DNA of 64,000 bases from Enterococcus sp. DIV2402 (GCF_017426705.2 NZ_CP147251.1:664501-728500); one strand, 5' to 3'; shown: positions 37,836 to 46,921, counted from the first letter of the stretch. The notes: generated from the sequence alone by a model not told the origin. Made by a program: numbers and translations.

Positions 37836-39839
37836 ATGTTGAATCAAAAGGAACTATCAATAATCAAATTACTTTTTGCCAATCGTCACGTGTACACCAC
37901 CAGTCAGGAAGTTGCTTCCGAACTTTATATATCTGATCGAACTGCTAGGAAATATTTACATTTAGTTGGGGATATATTAGAAAAAAATGGCGCTCATCTA
38001 GAGGCGAAACAAGGACAAGGGTATCGGTTGTTGGTAACTGACGATCAACAGTTTCAACAATTCTATCATCAAGAAGTTCAAGATGTATCATTGGTACGCG
38101 ATGCCACCACTATCCATGAGTCGGAAGATCGACAATATTTCATCTTACAGCGGTTATTTTTTGAACAAAATGAAGCACGTGTAGATGACCTAGCGAGTGA
38201 GTTATTTGTCTCTCGTTCCACAATTTCTAATGATATTGTGGAAATGAAAAAAATGTTAAAACCTTATAAACTTGAAGTCAAAAGTAAAGCAGGCGTAGGC
38301 ATTTATATTGTGGGCGATGAGCAAAACAAACGACATTTTATGATGAGTTACTTTTTCATGAATCACCTGCACGATAATTTATATACATTTTCGATGTATA
38401 CAGATTTACTTGAGGGAATTAGTATTGAAGAAATCGTAATTATCGTGCTCGATGAATGTCGAGAGTCACAGTTGAAACTGTCGGATTTTATTATTTATAA
38501 CATTGTATTGCATATCGGATTAGCTATCAAACGACTACAAACGGGTTTTCAAATTGAACAAAGCCATCTTTTGATTTCAGAAAACTCTAAGGAATATCAA
38601 ACAGCACTGAATATCATTCAACGAATCAAGCAAAGCATGGGGATTGAATTTCCTAAAGAAGAAGCTACCTATATTTCAATGCACTTACGTAATCGTTTAT
38701 CCACAAGCAAAGTCTTGAAAAAAACAGATTACAGTGAATCTGAAATTAAACATCAATTAATTGACACGTTAGCAAAATTAGATAAAAAAACAGGCTTTCA
38801 ATTTCAACAGGATGCGACGTTAATTAATGGTTTAATGATGCACTTTACACCATTATTGTTACGACTACAAAATGATACGAGTATTAAAAATCCATTGTTA
38901 GGTGAGATTAAACAAAAATATTCGCAATTATTTGATAGAACAATTCAGTATTTTTCAGAGATGCCGGTATTTAAAAAATACCAAGTTACTGAAGAAGAAT
39001 GGGCGTATGTGACAATTCATTTGACTGCTGCAGTTGAGCGCTTTTTCAATAATCAAAAAGCGCGAGTGTTAGTCATTTGTGCGACAGGATTAGGAAGTTC
39101 GCAAATGTTGAAAATTCGTTTAGAACATGAATTCAGTTCGAAAATTATGATTACTTCCGTTATTGGGTATTATGAGTTGTCTAATCAAAAATTGGGTGAT
39201 GTTGATTTAATTATTTCATCCATTACGTTGCCAATGGCTGGATATAACATTCCTATTGTGCATGTAAGTGTTTTTCTAGATGAAAAAGATATTCAACGGA
39301 TCAATCATGAATTATCAAAACATAAAGGGCTTCAACGTGTGAATAGCCAAACAATGTTATTGAATGGCGAAGCAAAAAAACAGCAACTCACATTATTGGA
39401 ACAATGTTTTTCAAAAGAATTATTTGTCTATTTACCAACTAAAAGCGAAAAAGAAAGCGTTATAACACAATTGATTGCTCGTGTAGAAGATGTGGAAGGA
39501 CGACCAATTACTGAGCAATTAACCAAACAGCTACAATTACGTGAAACGTATAGTTCTGTGGCCTTTTCACAAACATTAGCAGTACCACATCCGATTGAAC
39601 CCGTCACAGAGCAAGCTTATGTTGCTGTGGCAATCGCCCCTGAAGGGATTTTCTGGGATGCGGAACATCCATCTGTTAAATTGGTCTTTTTGTCTTTACC
39701 AGATAAAGCACGTTGTGTACCGATTGATAAAATTAACCAAATGTTTGTACCAATTTTGGAAGATGAAACATTTAGTCATTCGTTGATTGCTTCTCAAACA
39801 TTTGAGGAATTTATGGGGATTTTTATGAACTATTTATAA
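37836..39839 (+). CDS. PRD-containing transcriptional regulator, LicR/MtlR type
   Basis: 667 residues. Order: N-terminal helix-turn-helix (about 5-60, T-S-Q-E-V-A-S-E-L-Y-I-S-D-R-T), a second helix-turn-helix (about 108-150, V-D-D-L-A-S-E-L-F-V-S-R-S-T), two PRD domains (about 180-400, with His in M-S-Y-F-F-M-N-H and Y-I-S-M-H-L-R-N), a IIB-like domain with C-A-T-G-L-G-S-S-Q (about 410-425), and a fructose-type IIA domain ending the protein (A-V-P-H-P-I-E-P). Phosphorylation by HPr and the IIB partner tunes such activators. It sits inside the PTS operon and most likely activates it. Confidence 0.9.
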   Translation: MLNQKELSIIKLLFANRHVYTTSQEVASELYISDRTARKYLHLVGDILEKNGAHLEAKQGQGYRLLVTDDQQFQQFYHQEVQDVSLVRDATTIHESEDRQYFILQRLFFEQNEARVDDLASELFVSRSTISNDIVEMKKMLKPYKLEVKSKAGVGIYIVGDEQNKRHFMMSYFFMNHLHDNLYTFSMYTDLLEGISIEEIVIIVLDECRESQLKLSDFIIYNIVLHIGLAIKRLQTGFQIEQSHLLISENSKEYQTALNIIQRIKQSMGIEFPKEEATYISMHLRNRLSTSKVLKKTDYSESEIKHQLIDTLAKLDKKTGFQFQQDATLINGLMMHFTPLLLRLQNDTSIKNPLLGEIKQKYSQLFDRTIQYFSEMPVFKKYQVTEEEWAYVTIHLTAAVERFFNNQKARVLVICATGLGSSQMLKIRLEHEFSSKIMITSVIGYYELSNQKLGDVDLIISSITLPMAGYNIPIVHVSVFLDEKDIQRINHELSKHKGLQRVNSQTMLLNGEAKKQQLTLLEQCFSKELFVYLPTKSEKESVITQLIARVEDVEGRPITEQLTKQLQLRETYSSVAFSQTLAVPHPIEPVTEQAYVAVAIAPEGIFWDAEHPSVKLVFLSLPDKARCVPIDKINQMFVPILEDETFSHSLIASQTFEEFMGIFMNYL

Positions 39840-39853
39840 AAGGAGGAAGAAAC

Positions 39854-40168
39854 ATGGAGTCTGATAAATTACAAGAGATTGCTTTTGAAATTATTTTATA
39901 CAGCGGAGATGCACGCACGTTGGTTCATGAAGGTTTCCAAGCAATGCGTGCAGATAAATTTGAAGAAGCTGCTGAAAAATTAGAAGCGGCCAATGAATCA
40001 TTGGTCAAGGCTCATAAATCACAAACAGGCTTATTACAGGCCTATGCCAATGGAGAAAAAGTTGTTATGGAAGTGATTATGGTCCATGCACAAGACCATT
40101 TAATGACGACCATGACTTTACGAGAAGTGGCGTTGGAGATGTTAGCATTGTATGAAAGAGGACGTTAA
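39854..40168 (+). CDS. PTS lactose/cellobiose-family IIA component
   Basis: 104 residues, helical IIA of the lactose family that works as a trimer. The active histidine is His78 in M-V-H-A-Q-D-H-L-M-T, the same number as in the well-studied LacF proteins. It accepts phosphate from HPr and passes it to Cys8 of the IIB. AGGAGG precedes ATG 39854, 14 bp after the regulator. Confidence 0.92.
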   Translation: MESDKLQEIAFEIILYSGDARTLVHEGFQAMRADKFEEAAEKLEAANESLVKAHKSQTGLLQAYANGEKVVMEVIMVHAQDHLMTTMTLREVALEMLALYERGR

Positions 40169-40205
40169 TTACGTTCGCAAATTTGGGTAAGAAGGGTGAG
40201 AAATC

Positions 40206-40718
40206 ATGGAACAAAACGCAAAGCAACAGCGACAACAATATAAAAAAGAGGCAGCTGTCAAAAATTTCAGATATAATCGCTATTTATTATTACGTTATAT
40301 GTTAGCGTTGTTCTTTTTTACCAATTTGTATTGGGCGCTAGGTCTTGTGTTAGGTGGCAAGATAACAGCCCTTTTACCAGGATTTTTGATTGTATTTAGT
40401 CTAATGGCAGTGGCAGAACATGTGAAATTGTATGGCGCAAAAGAATATGAGTCCAAAAAATTGCATTACAACCGTATATATCACTATATTCAGTTAAGCG
40501 TAAATGCATTGATGATACTCATCGCAGTGACTGGCATCGGCTATTCATCTTTCTTTCCGTTTTTAGAAACAACAATGAAAGCACGCGTAATGATTTCTGG
40601 TATTTTAGCAATCGGAAGTTTGATTTCTTTTGCGTGCCTTAAACGTATGCAAGCAATTGATCAACAGAAAGATAAACATTATCACTATATTCAGGAATTT
40701 GAAAAAGAAATGAAATAA
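40206..40718 (+). CDS. Membrane protein of the PTS operon, unknown function
   Basis: 170 residues. A Lys/Gln-rich N-terminus (about 1-25) is followed by four hydrophobic stretches (about 29-45, 50-68, 95-112 and 122-142) and a charged C-terminal helix. I recognise no motif. It lies between IIA and IIC with 5 bp to the next gene, so it belongs to the operon; it may help the IIC or be a small sensor. AAGGGTGAG precedes ATG 40206. Confidence 0.65.
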   Translation: MEQNAKQQRQQYKKEAAVKNFRYNRYLLLRYMLALFFFTNLYWALGLVLGGKITALLPGFLIVFSLMAVAEHVKLYGAKEYESKKLHYNRIYHYIQLSVNALMILIAVTGIGYSSFFPFLETTMKARVMISGILAIGSLISFACLKRMQAIDQQKDKHYHYIQEFEKEMK

Positions 40719-40732
40719 GAGGAGTGGAAAAA

Positions 40733-42085
40733 ATGGAAGAACAAAGCAAACTATTTTCTTTTTTGGAAAAAGCGATCATGGGACCTATGGGTAAAATTGC
40801 CCAATATAAAATTGTACGAGCAATCATGGGTGCAGGGATGGCGACAATTCCATTTACAATCGTGGGATCAATGTTTTTAGTTTTAAATGTATTACCCTTA
40901 ACGTTTCCAGTACTAGAAGGATTCTTTAATGCAACTTTCTTCAAATTCAGTGATTTGTATATGTTAGCTAATAGCACGACAATGGGGATTTTAGCATTGT
41001 ACTTCTGTATCGTATTAGGTTATGAATACACAAAAATTATTGCTGAAGAAGATGGGTTAGATATGGCGCCAATGAGTGGGGCATTATTATCGATGTTTGC
41101 ATTCTTTATGGCAATTCCGCAACTTGTTTTTGAAGATGGTGTGATGACACGTGTCAATGATGCAGAAGCTGTTATTGTCAACGGTTGGGCTATTGGTGGC
41201 GATGGACCCGCTCGTCTAGGTACAGTGGGGATTTTCACTGGTATTATTATGTCAATTATTGCTGTTCAACTGTATCGTTTGTGTGTAGCCAAAAAATGGA
41301 TTATCAAAATGCCTGAAGAAGTACCATTGGGTGTAGCGCGTGCCTTTACTGCTTTAATTCCAGCATTTGTTGTAGCATTTGCAGTTATTCTTATTAATGG
41401 TGTATTAATTGCTTTAGGAACAGATATTTTTGAATTGATTTCAATTCCATTTGGATTCGTAACAAACTTAACCGATACATGGTTAGGCTTAATGGTCATT
41501 TATTTCCTAGTTCATGCATTATGGCTAGTTGGGATTCATGGAGCAAATATTATTTTCTCATTTATCAACCCAATTGCTTTAACCAACTTGGTTGCGAACG
41601 TTGAAGGTGGAAACTATGCTTTAGCAGGAGAGTTTAATAATGCGTATGTAACAGTCGGTGGTTCAGGAGCAACATTAGGATTCTGTTTATTCTTAGTTTA
41701 CATGGCAAAATCAAAACAACTTTCTGTACTTGGAAAAGCGTCTATCGTTCCAGCTTTATTCAATATCAATGAACCATTAATTTTTGGGGTTCCAATCATT
41801 TATAACCCATTCTTAGCTTTACCATTCTTCTTGGCTCCAATGGCGTCGATGTCAATTGCTTTCTTTGCGATTAAATTAGAACTTATTCGTCCAATGATTG
41901 CACAAATGCCTTGGCCATCACCAATCGGTATCGGTGCATTTATCGGTACAGGTGGTGACTGGAAAGCTGCTGTAGTAGCGGTAATATGTGCCTTAGCTGC
42001 CTTTGTTATCTGGTTCCCATTTGCGAAAGCTTATGATGCACGTCTTGTAAAAGAAGAACAAGAAACAAGTGAAGAATTAGCGTAA
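40733..42085 (+). CDS. PTS lactose/cellobiose-family IIC permease
   Basis: 450 residues from ATG 40733 (GAGGAG 8 nt upstream; GTG 40724 lies in the ribosome site). About ten membrane spans. The family segments G-I-H-G-A-N-I-I-F-S and N-I-N-E-P-L-I-F-G-V-P-I (the sugar-binding N-E-P) are present. It carries and releases the sugar phosphorylated by IIB. No phospho-glycosidase is in the operon, so hydrolysis must rely on an enzyme elsewhere. Confidence 0.92.
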   Translation: MEEQSKLFSFLEKAIMGPMGKIAQYKIVRAIMGAGMATIPFTIVGSMFLVLNVLPLTFPVLEGFFNATFFKFSDLYMLANSTTMGILALYFCIVLGYEYTKIIAEEDGLDMAPMSGALLSMFAFFMAIPQLVFEDGVMTRVNDAEAVIVNGWAIGGDGPARLGTVGIFTGIIMSIIAVQLYRLCVAKKWIIKMPEEVPLGVARAFTALIPAFVVAFAVILINGVLIALGTDIFELISIPFGFVTNLTDTWLGLMVIYFLVHALWLVGIHGANIIFSFINPIALTNLVANVEGGNYALAGEFNNAYVTVGGSGATLGFCLFLVYMAKSKQLSVLGKASIVPALFNINEPLIFGVPIIYNPFLALPFFLAPMASMSIAFFAIKLELIRPMIAQMPWPSPIGIGAFIGTGGDWKAAVVAVICALAAFVIWFPFAKAYDARLVKEEQETSEELA

Positions 42086-42114
42086 GAATGTTCTTCTAAA
42101 AATGTTACTAAATT

Positions 42115-42160
42115 AAACAATTAAGAGTTCACATTTTGAATTCTTAATTGTTTTTATTTT
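42115..42160 (+). terminator. Rho-independent terminator ending the PTS operon
   Basis: 42115-42131 pairs with 42137-42153 (one G-U pair), followed by TTATTTT. Confidence 0.85.
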
Positions 42161-42200
42161 CTAGAATAACTTCCGAGTTGGACTCTAATAAAACCTTGAT

Positions 42201-42221
42201 TTATTAGGGTGCAACTAATAA
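42201..42221. promoter_or_regulatory. Inverted repeat upstream of the XRE regulator gene
   Basis: TTATTAG and CTAATAA are separated by GGTGCAA, 70 bp before the regulator start. The spacing suits a dimeric helix-turn-helix protein, so autoregulation is possible. Confidence 0.4.
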
Positions 42222-42290
42222 GTGCGTGTAAAAATATTGCTGTTTTAGTAAGCTTAAAAGCAAATATTAGTTTTTAGGAGGAATGTCTTC

Positions 42291-43178
42291 ATGTCATTAG
42301 CACAAAATATTGTACGGTTCAGAAAAGAAAATGAGCTATCGCAACAACAATTGGCTGAACAACTAAATATTTCACGACAATCTGTGTCTAAATGGGAAAA
42401 TGGGGAGAGTTTACCAGGGATTGATAATTTAATTTTATTAAGTGGCTTATTGAATATTTCGTTAGATGAATTGATTACGGGAGAAGCATATTTGAGTTTT
42501 CCGTTGCATTATGGAAAACCACAAAGTGCGAAACCCGCCATTATTTTAATAACAATTTTGGTCTCCCTTTTTATAGGTTCATTGATGATGGAAATATCGG
42601 AATGGCGTTCTATTGGTGATGCTTTGAGTATGATTTTAATCAGTTTGTTTGTAGCTACACTCTTTTACGTCTTTTTGACGTACTGTTTGCCGTATGATTA
42701 CAAAACGTATTACAGTTATTGGACATTAGAGAAAAAAGGTATCTCGTATCCTATTTTCCATACTAAGATAATGTCGCAATTAAATGGATTGGAACAATTT
42801 ATTTTACCAATTTTTGGAATACTAGGTTTGCGAAAAACAGCATTTATTGCCTATAACGAAATAACAGAAATCAACGTTTGTTTTAAAAAATATAAGCTTA
42901 ACCCGACAAAAGTAGCGATTAGTTGGAACGGTTATACACCTCGTATGCATCAAACATTACGTGAACCATTTTATCTACAAGTAACTACACGTAAAAAAGA
43001 AGTGATTGAACTCGATTTACGGGGCTATTATCGTGTGAACTCAAAAGAACGAAAAATGCTAGGAACTATTTTTACTTTCTTAAAAAGCAAACAATTTATT
43101 TTTATTGATGCTGAAAACAGTTATACGCTTGTTAGAAAACAAGAAAATATCATTGAACATATGTACGAAAAAGCTTAG
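42291..43178 (+). CDS. XRE-family regulator with membrane segments
   Basis: 295 residues. The N-terminal helix-turn-helix (about 5-60) reads L-S-Q-Q-Q-L-A-E-Q-L-N-I-S-R-Q-S-V-S-K-W-E-N-G. Two hydrophobic spans follow at about 85-105 and 115-140, then a hydrophilic C-terminal half that may form a PH-like fold. It is thus a DNA-binding domain tethered to the membrane, a design used for envelope or stress sensing. AGGAGG precedes ATG 42291. Targets are unknown. Confidence 0.78.
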   Translation: MSLAQNIVRFRKENELSQQQLAEQLNISRQSVSKWENGESLPGIDNLILLSGLLNISLDELITGEAYLSFPLHYGKPQSAKPAIILITILVSLFIGSLMMEISEWRSIGDALSMILISLFVATLFYVFLTYCLPYDYKTYYSYWTLEKKGISYPIFHTKIMSQLNGLEQFILPIFGILGLRKTAFIAYNEITEINVCFKKYKLNPTKVAISWNGYTPRMHQTLREPFYLQVTTRKKEVIELDLRGYYRVNSKERKMLGTIFTFLKSKQFIFIDAENSYTLVRKQENIIEHMYEKA

Positions 43179-43203
43179 GGCATTCTAACGCCCTAAGCTT
43201 TTT
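43168..43203. terminator. Bidirectional terminator between convergent genes
   Basis: A 14-bp stem (43168-43181 with 43190-43203) has A on the left and T on the right; the stop codon of the XRE gene lies inside its left arm. It also ends the nitroreductase transcript, whose stop lies at the right edge. Confidence 0.9.
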
Positions 43204-43927
43204 ATTTAATCAACTTTTGTTTTCTCAAATAATGATCAATGTTTTCGGCAGGTTTTTGACTAAAGTAGTCAGCAAATTTTTTCGTCCAACGTTTTGTTTC
43301 GCGAGCTTCTCCAAATTTTTCCATTGTTTCATCGTAATCTGCAATCAATTGTTCATCATAAGGCTGGTACGTATCATAATGAATGACGGCTTTTTCAGGT
43401 AAGCGCGGTTTCACTTTCATATCCACAATTGGTTTGCCGATACTTAATCCTGCGACAGGATAGACATAATCAGGTAGGTGCAATAAGTCACTGATTTCCT
43501 CAATATTGTTTCGAACACTTCCGACGGGGACCACACCTAAACCGAGTGATTCACTGGCGATAATCGCATTTTGCAAGGCGAGGCTAGTATCAGTAGTAGC
43601 AATAATTAAAGGATGCAAACCATCGTCAACGGGATAAGGAACGTCTTGTTGCTGGGCGATTTGTTGTGTTCGTTTTAAATCCGCCACAAATAATAAAAAG
43701 ACAGAACTGTTTAACATATGGGGATTACCTGGATTCCATTCCACTAATTGTTGGCGAATCGCTTGATCTCTAATCACAATAATCGAATACATTTGGCCGT
43801 TCATCCAAGAAGGCGCTTGACGTGCAGCCGCTAAAATGGCTTGTAATTTTTCATCTGAAAGTTGGTAATCACCATCGAAGTTGCGGTAACTACGATGGTT
43901 TGTTAACAAATTGATTGTTTCATTCAT
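43202..43927 (-). CDS. Nitroreductase-family FMN oxidoreductase (NfsA-like)
   Basis: 241 residues from ATG 43927 (AAAGGA 8 nt upstream); the frame is open further but overlaps the upstream gene. FMN-binding features of the NfsA/FRP group: N-H-R-S-Y-R-N-F near residue 10, A-R-Q-A-P-S-W-M-N-G-Q near 39, and G-L-G-V-V-P-V-G-S-V-R-N near 127. It reduces nitro compounds or quinones with NAD(P)H. Its start overlaps the MocR-type gene by 8 nt, so the two are co-transcribed. A tie to vitamin B6 or flavin metabolism is possible but unproven. Confidence 0.85.
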   Translation of the reverse strand: MNETINLLTNHRSYRNFDGDYQLSDEKLQAILAAARQAPSWMNGQMYSIIVIRDQAIRQQLVEWNPGNPHMLNSSVFLLFVADLKRTQQIAQQQDVPYPVDDGLHPLIIATTDTSLALQNAIIASESLGLGVVPVGSVRNNIEEISDLLHLPDYVYPVAGLSIGKPIVDMKVKPRLPEKAVIHYDTYQPYDEQLIADYDETMEKFGEARETKRWTKKFADYFSQKPAENIDHYLRKQKLIK

Positions 43928-45353
43928 AAACAGCATCCTTTCTAATTTTCTCGGTAATGCGCAACAAACTTGTCTGGAAGATAGATAATTGTGCATCAGA
44001 GAGTCTAGTATAATTTATTCTAACAGACATTGTATCATTGCTAAATAGAAATGCTGGGGCGGTTAAGAGATTTTCTTCAAGAAAAAGCTGCCAATCTTTT
44101 CTAGTCAACGCTTGATGTTGCCAGGTTAACCAATAATATAAGCCACCTTGGATAGGGATATACGTCCAATCAGAGGCGAATGGTTGCATGAGCGTTTCAA
44201 AATTTTGACTGCGGTGCCGTAACTCGTGTAACAAATGGATTTGTTTTTGTTTATAGTCACTAGAAGTTAAAGCGGCTGTCGCTAATAACTGTGGGAAGAG
44301 GTCAGTATCACTTTCCATTCTTTTTTTGGCACTTGCTAGACTAGTGATTAACGTTTGTGGTGCTAATAACCAGCCAATTTTGATAGTAGAGCCAAATAAT
44401 TTGGACAATGAACCAACGTAGATTACCTGATCAGGAGCCAAACTTTTTAAAGAAGGTAAGGTTTCGTCAAAGCCCAGTTCGCTAAAAACATCATCTTCAA
44501 TAATGGGTAAATGATATTTCTCGCATAAAGCGACAATTGCTTTACGTCTGGCTAAAGACATTGTTTTACCAGTCGGGTTTTGATGGTTGGGATTGAGGTA
44601 CAACAATTTAATTTTTTTTGTTTGAATTGCTTGCTCCAATTCGTGACAGTCGATGCCTTCTTCATCCTGTTTGATACCTACTAAATGAATCCCCAGCGAG
44701 GCAAATAAAGGTAAGGCGAACAAAAATGAAGGGTCTTCCGTGGCCATATAACTTCCTGTATCCAGTAAAACTTGAATTAATAGAAAAATTCCTTGAGTTG
44801 AGCCAGAAGTGATTAACAAATCCTGACCAGTAATCGGTAAATGAAATTCTTCAGCTAAATGATTTAATAAGTGCTTTTTCAAAGGTAAATAACCAGTGGG
44901 ATGAATTTTTTTTTCTTCATATAATACTTGTTCCCACGTGATAGCAGGGAATTCAAAATCAGGAATCAATTCTTCAGGTAAATCACCAGTATACAAATCA
45001 ATCGTACCTATCTGAGTCTGCTTTTTCTTCAACTCGCTAACATAAGGATCCTCTTTTAAAAAAGGACTAGAAAGTAGCGCACGCCATTGATTCATCAACA
45101 GCTGGCGACTTCCCCAACGTCCTTGAGCAACACGCGTGCCACTTCCTTGCTTGCGCGTAATCCATCCCAAACTAACCAGTTCTTCTAAAGCTCGTACAAC
45201 AGTGGAACGATTGACACCATATAATTGAGAAAGCTGTCTTTCAGGCGGAAGTTTATCGCCAGGCATGAGTTGTCCTTGTTGAATGGCTTGGATGATTTGA
45301 GACGTGATTTGTTGGTATAAAGGGGTCTTGTCTTGTTTATTAATTTTCCACAT
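43920..45353 (-). CDS. pdxR: MocR/PdxR-type regulator: GntR helix-turn-helix fused to aminotransferase
   Basis: 477 residues. An N-terminal GntR winged helix (about 1-75: L-Y-Q-Q-I, P-G-D-K-L-P-P-E-R-Q-L, N-R-S-T-V-V-R-A-L) is joined to a fold-type I aminotransferase domain. That domain keeps the PLP-binding features N-P-N-H-Q-N-P-T-G, E-D-D-V-F-S-E-L and the lysine in S-L-S-K-L-F-G-S. PdxR proteins use PLP as a ligand to switch B6 genes. It is divergent from a pyridoxine kinase and a vitamin transporter subunit, which supports that role. The symbol is assigned from context. Confidence 0.85.
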   Translation of the reverse strand: MWKINKQDKTPLYQQITSQIIQAIQQGQLMPGDKLPPERQLSQLYGVNRSTVVRALEELVSLGWITRKQGSGTRVAQGRWGSRQLLMNQWRALLSSPFLKEDPYVSELKKKQTQIGTIDLYTGDLPEELIPDFEFPAITWEQVLYEEKKIHPTGYLPLKKHLLNHLAEEFHLPITGQDLLITSGSTQGIFLLIQVLLDTGSYMATEDPSFLFALPLFASLGIHLVGIKQDEEGIDCHELEQAIQTKKIKLLYLNPNHQNPTGKTMSLARRKAIVALCEKYHLPIIEDDVFSELGFDETLPSLKSLAPDQVIYVGSLSKLFGSTIKIGWLLAPQTLITSLASAKKRMESDTDLFPQLLATAALTSSDYKQKQIHLLHELRHRSQNFETLMQPFASDWTYIPIQGGLYYWLTWQHQALTRKDWQLFLEENLLTAPAFLFSNDTMSVRINYTRLSDAQLSIFQTSLLRITEKIRKDAVYE

Positions 45354-45369
45354 CGGCTTACTCCTTTTA

Positions 45370-45402
45370 AATTGGTTGGTTTAAAAATAAGCCAATTGGC
45401 TG
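45370..45402. promoter_or_regulatory. Candidate PdxR operator: direct repeat with palindromic half
   Basis: AATTGGTTG (45370-45378) and AATTGGCTG (45394-45402) form a direct repeat 24 bp apart, the second inside the palindrome GCCAATTGGC (45391-45400). MocR regulators commonly bind such direct repeats. The second copy touches the weak -35 position of a promoter whose -10 is TATACT (45426-45431), a layout expected for an activator. Confidence 0.55.
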
Positions 45403-45453
45403 TTTTCGTCAAGTGTAGCATTCGTTATACTAAAAAACACAAGGGGTGAGTGT

Positions 45454-46278
45454 ATGAAAAAAGTAGTAACAATTGCTGGATCAGATTCAACAGGTGGAGC
45501 GGGCTTACAAGCTGACTTAAAAACATTTGAAGAATACGGTGTTTTTGGTTTTTCTAGTATGACATCTATCGTTACAATGGATCCAGAAAATGGTTGGTCG
45601 CATGAAGTGACTGAATTATCCGAAGAGGTATTACGCAAACAATTGATTTCCGTTTTTGCTGGAGGAACTATTGATGCGTTGAAAACCGGGATGATGGGCA
45701 ATGAAAAAAATATTCAGGTAGCCAGTGAATTTATTGAAAAGCATCATGTGCAACATGTTGTCATTGATCCCGTTATTGCTTGCAAAGGAACAGCTCAAAT
45801 TTTACAACCAAAAAGTGTTGTCGGAATTAAACAATACTTATTGCCAAAAGCATATGTGACGACACCTAACTTAGTAGAAGCAGGGATTTTATCTGGTATG
45901 GGCGATTTAACTTCTATTGAAGATATGAAACAAGCAGCGACAATTATTCATCAGCTAGGTGCTAAGCACGTTGTTGTCAAAGGTGGACATCGTTTAGGAC
46001 TAGATCAAGCCATCGACATATTTTATGATGGGAAAGAATTTACTGTCTTGGAAAACGAATTGATTCCGACCGATTGCAATCATGGTGCGGGCTGTACCTT
46101 TGCTGCGGCAATTACGGCAGGTTTGGCAAAAGGTTACTCTGCCAAAGAAGCCGTTATCCTAGCCAAGAAATTCGTTGCTAAAGCCATCGAACAAGGTGTC
46201 CGCATTAACCCTTACGTGGGACATGTCTGGCATGGAGCGTATAATCAAGCAGAAAATAGAATGGAGGAATCGAAATGA
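45454..46278 (+). CDS. pdxK: Pyridoxine kinase, ThiD-like
   Basis: 274 residues, ribokinase fold. It starts T-I-A-G-S-D-S-T-G-G-A-G-L-Q-A-D-L-K-T-F, shared by ThiD and ThiD-like PdxK. The catalytic loop reads N-H-G-A-G-C-T-F-A-A-A-I; the G-A-G-C form with a nearby Cys is what I recall for Firmicute PdxK rather than G-T-G-C of ThiD. It phosphorylates pyridoxal/pyridoxine to the coenzyme form. Divergence from PdxR and overlap with an ECF S subunit support B6 salvage. HMP kinase activity (ThiD) is the alternative. Confidence 0.82.
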   Translation: MKKVVTIAGSDSTGGAGLQADLKTFEEYGVFGFSSMTSIVTMDPENGWSHEVTELSEEVLRKQLISVFAGGTIDALKTGMMGNEKNIQVASEFIEKHHVQHVVIDPVIACKGTAQILQPKSVVGIKQYLLPKAYVTTPNLVEAGILSGMGDLTSIEDMKQAATIIHQLGAKHVVVKGGHRLGLDQAIDIFYDGKEFTVLENELIPTDCNHGAGCTFAAAITAGLAKGYSAKEAVILAKKFVAKAIEQGVRINPYVGHVWHGAYNQAENRMEESK

Positions 46279-46823
46279 AAAATACCAATATTCAAACAAT
46301 CGTGCTCGTCGCTTTGTTTACTGCGTTAACGGTTATTGGAACGATGATTAAAATTCCGTTGCCGACAGGCGCGTTTGTTCATTTAGGGAATGCTGTATTA
46401 TTGTTATCCGTTTTATATTTGGGATACGTCAAAGGTTCGCTAGCAGGAGGTTTAGGTTTTGCCATTTTTGATATATTGAATGGTTATGCTAGTGAAGCAC
46501 CGTATTTTATCTTTGAAAGTTTTATTGTGGGAGCTGCTGCTTATGGTCTGTTTCTTCTATTTAAAAAGAATCCGACGCATGTTTGGCAAATCTTAGTTAT
46601 TGCTGCAGGAACAGGCGTTGCAAAGTTACTTATGACGCAAGCCAAAAATACGGTACGCCAAATGTTCTTAGGGATGGATTTCGTTCCAGCAATTACAGCA
46701 GCAGCCATTAAGTTACCTGCAACAGTCATTAATGTTTGCTTAACAGCATTAATTGTATCGTTCTTATACTTCCCATTGAAAAAAGCGTTGGATCGAACCT
46801 TTAGACAAAGATTTGTTCAATAA
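46275..46823 (+). CDS. ECF transporter S component, probably for vitamin B6
   Basis: 182 residues with about six membrane spans. The N-terminal A-L-F-T-A-L-T-V-I-G-T-M and the segment H-L-G-N-A-V-L-L-L are typical of ECF substrate-binding subunits. The ATG overlaps the kinase stop (ATGA), so the two are coupled. Context points to pyridoxine or a related B6 form; hydroxymethylpyrimidine is the alternative. It would use the shared EcfA1-A2-T module whose genes lie at 61.5-64 kb. Confidence 0.8.
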   Translation: MKNTNIQTIVLVALFTALTVIGTMIKIPLPTGAFVHLGNAVLLLSVLYLGYVKGSLAGGLGFAIFDILNGYASEAPYFIFESFIVGAAAYGLFLLFKKNPTHVWQILVIAAGTGVAKLLMTQAKNTVRQMFLGMDFVPAITAAAIKLPATVINVCLTALIVSFLYFPLKKALDRTFRQRFVQ

Positions 46824-46826
46824 ACG

Positions 46827-46862
46827 AAAAGACCATGTTGATTGTTCAACACGGTCTTTTTT
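46827..46862 (+). terminator. Rho-independent terminator after the ECF S gene
   Basis: AAAAGACCATGTTGA (46827-46841) pairs with TCAACACGGTCTTTT (46846-46860) with one G-U pair, followed by T. Confidence 0.9.
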
Positions 46863-46921
46863 GTTTGAAAACAGTTTTGCTATTATTTTCAGAAAAAAAT
46901 AAAATTTATTGAATAAAATGC

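Noticed and set aside
42291..43178. XRE protein as antitoxin of a toxin-antitoxin pair
   Set aside because: No small toxin-like gene lies next to it; it is a single gene bounded by terminators and carries membrane spans.
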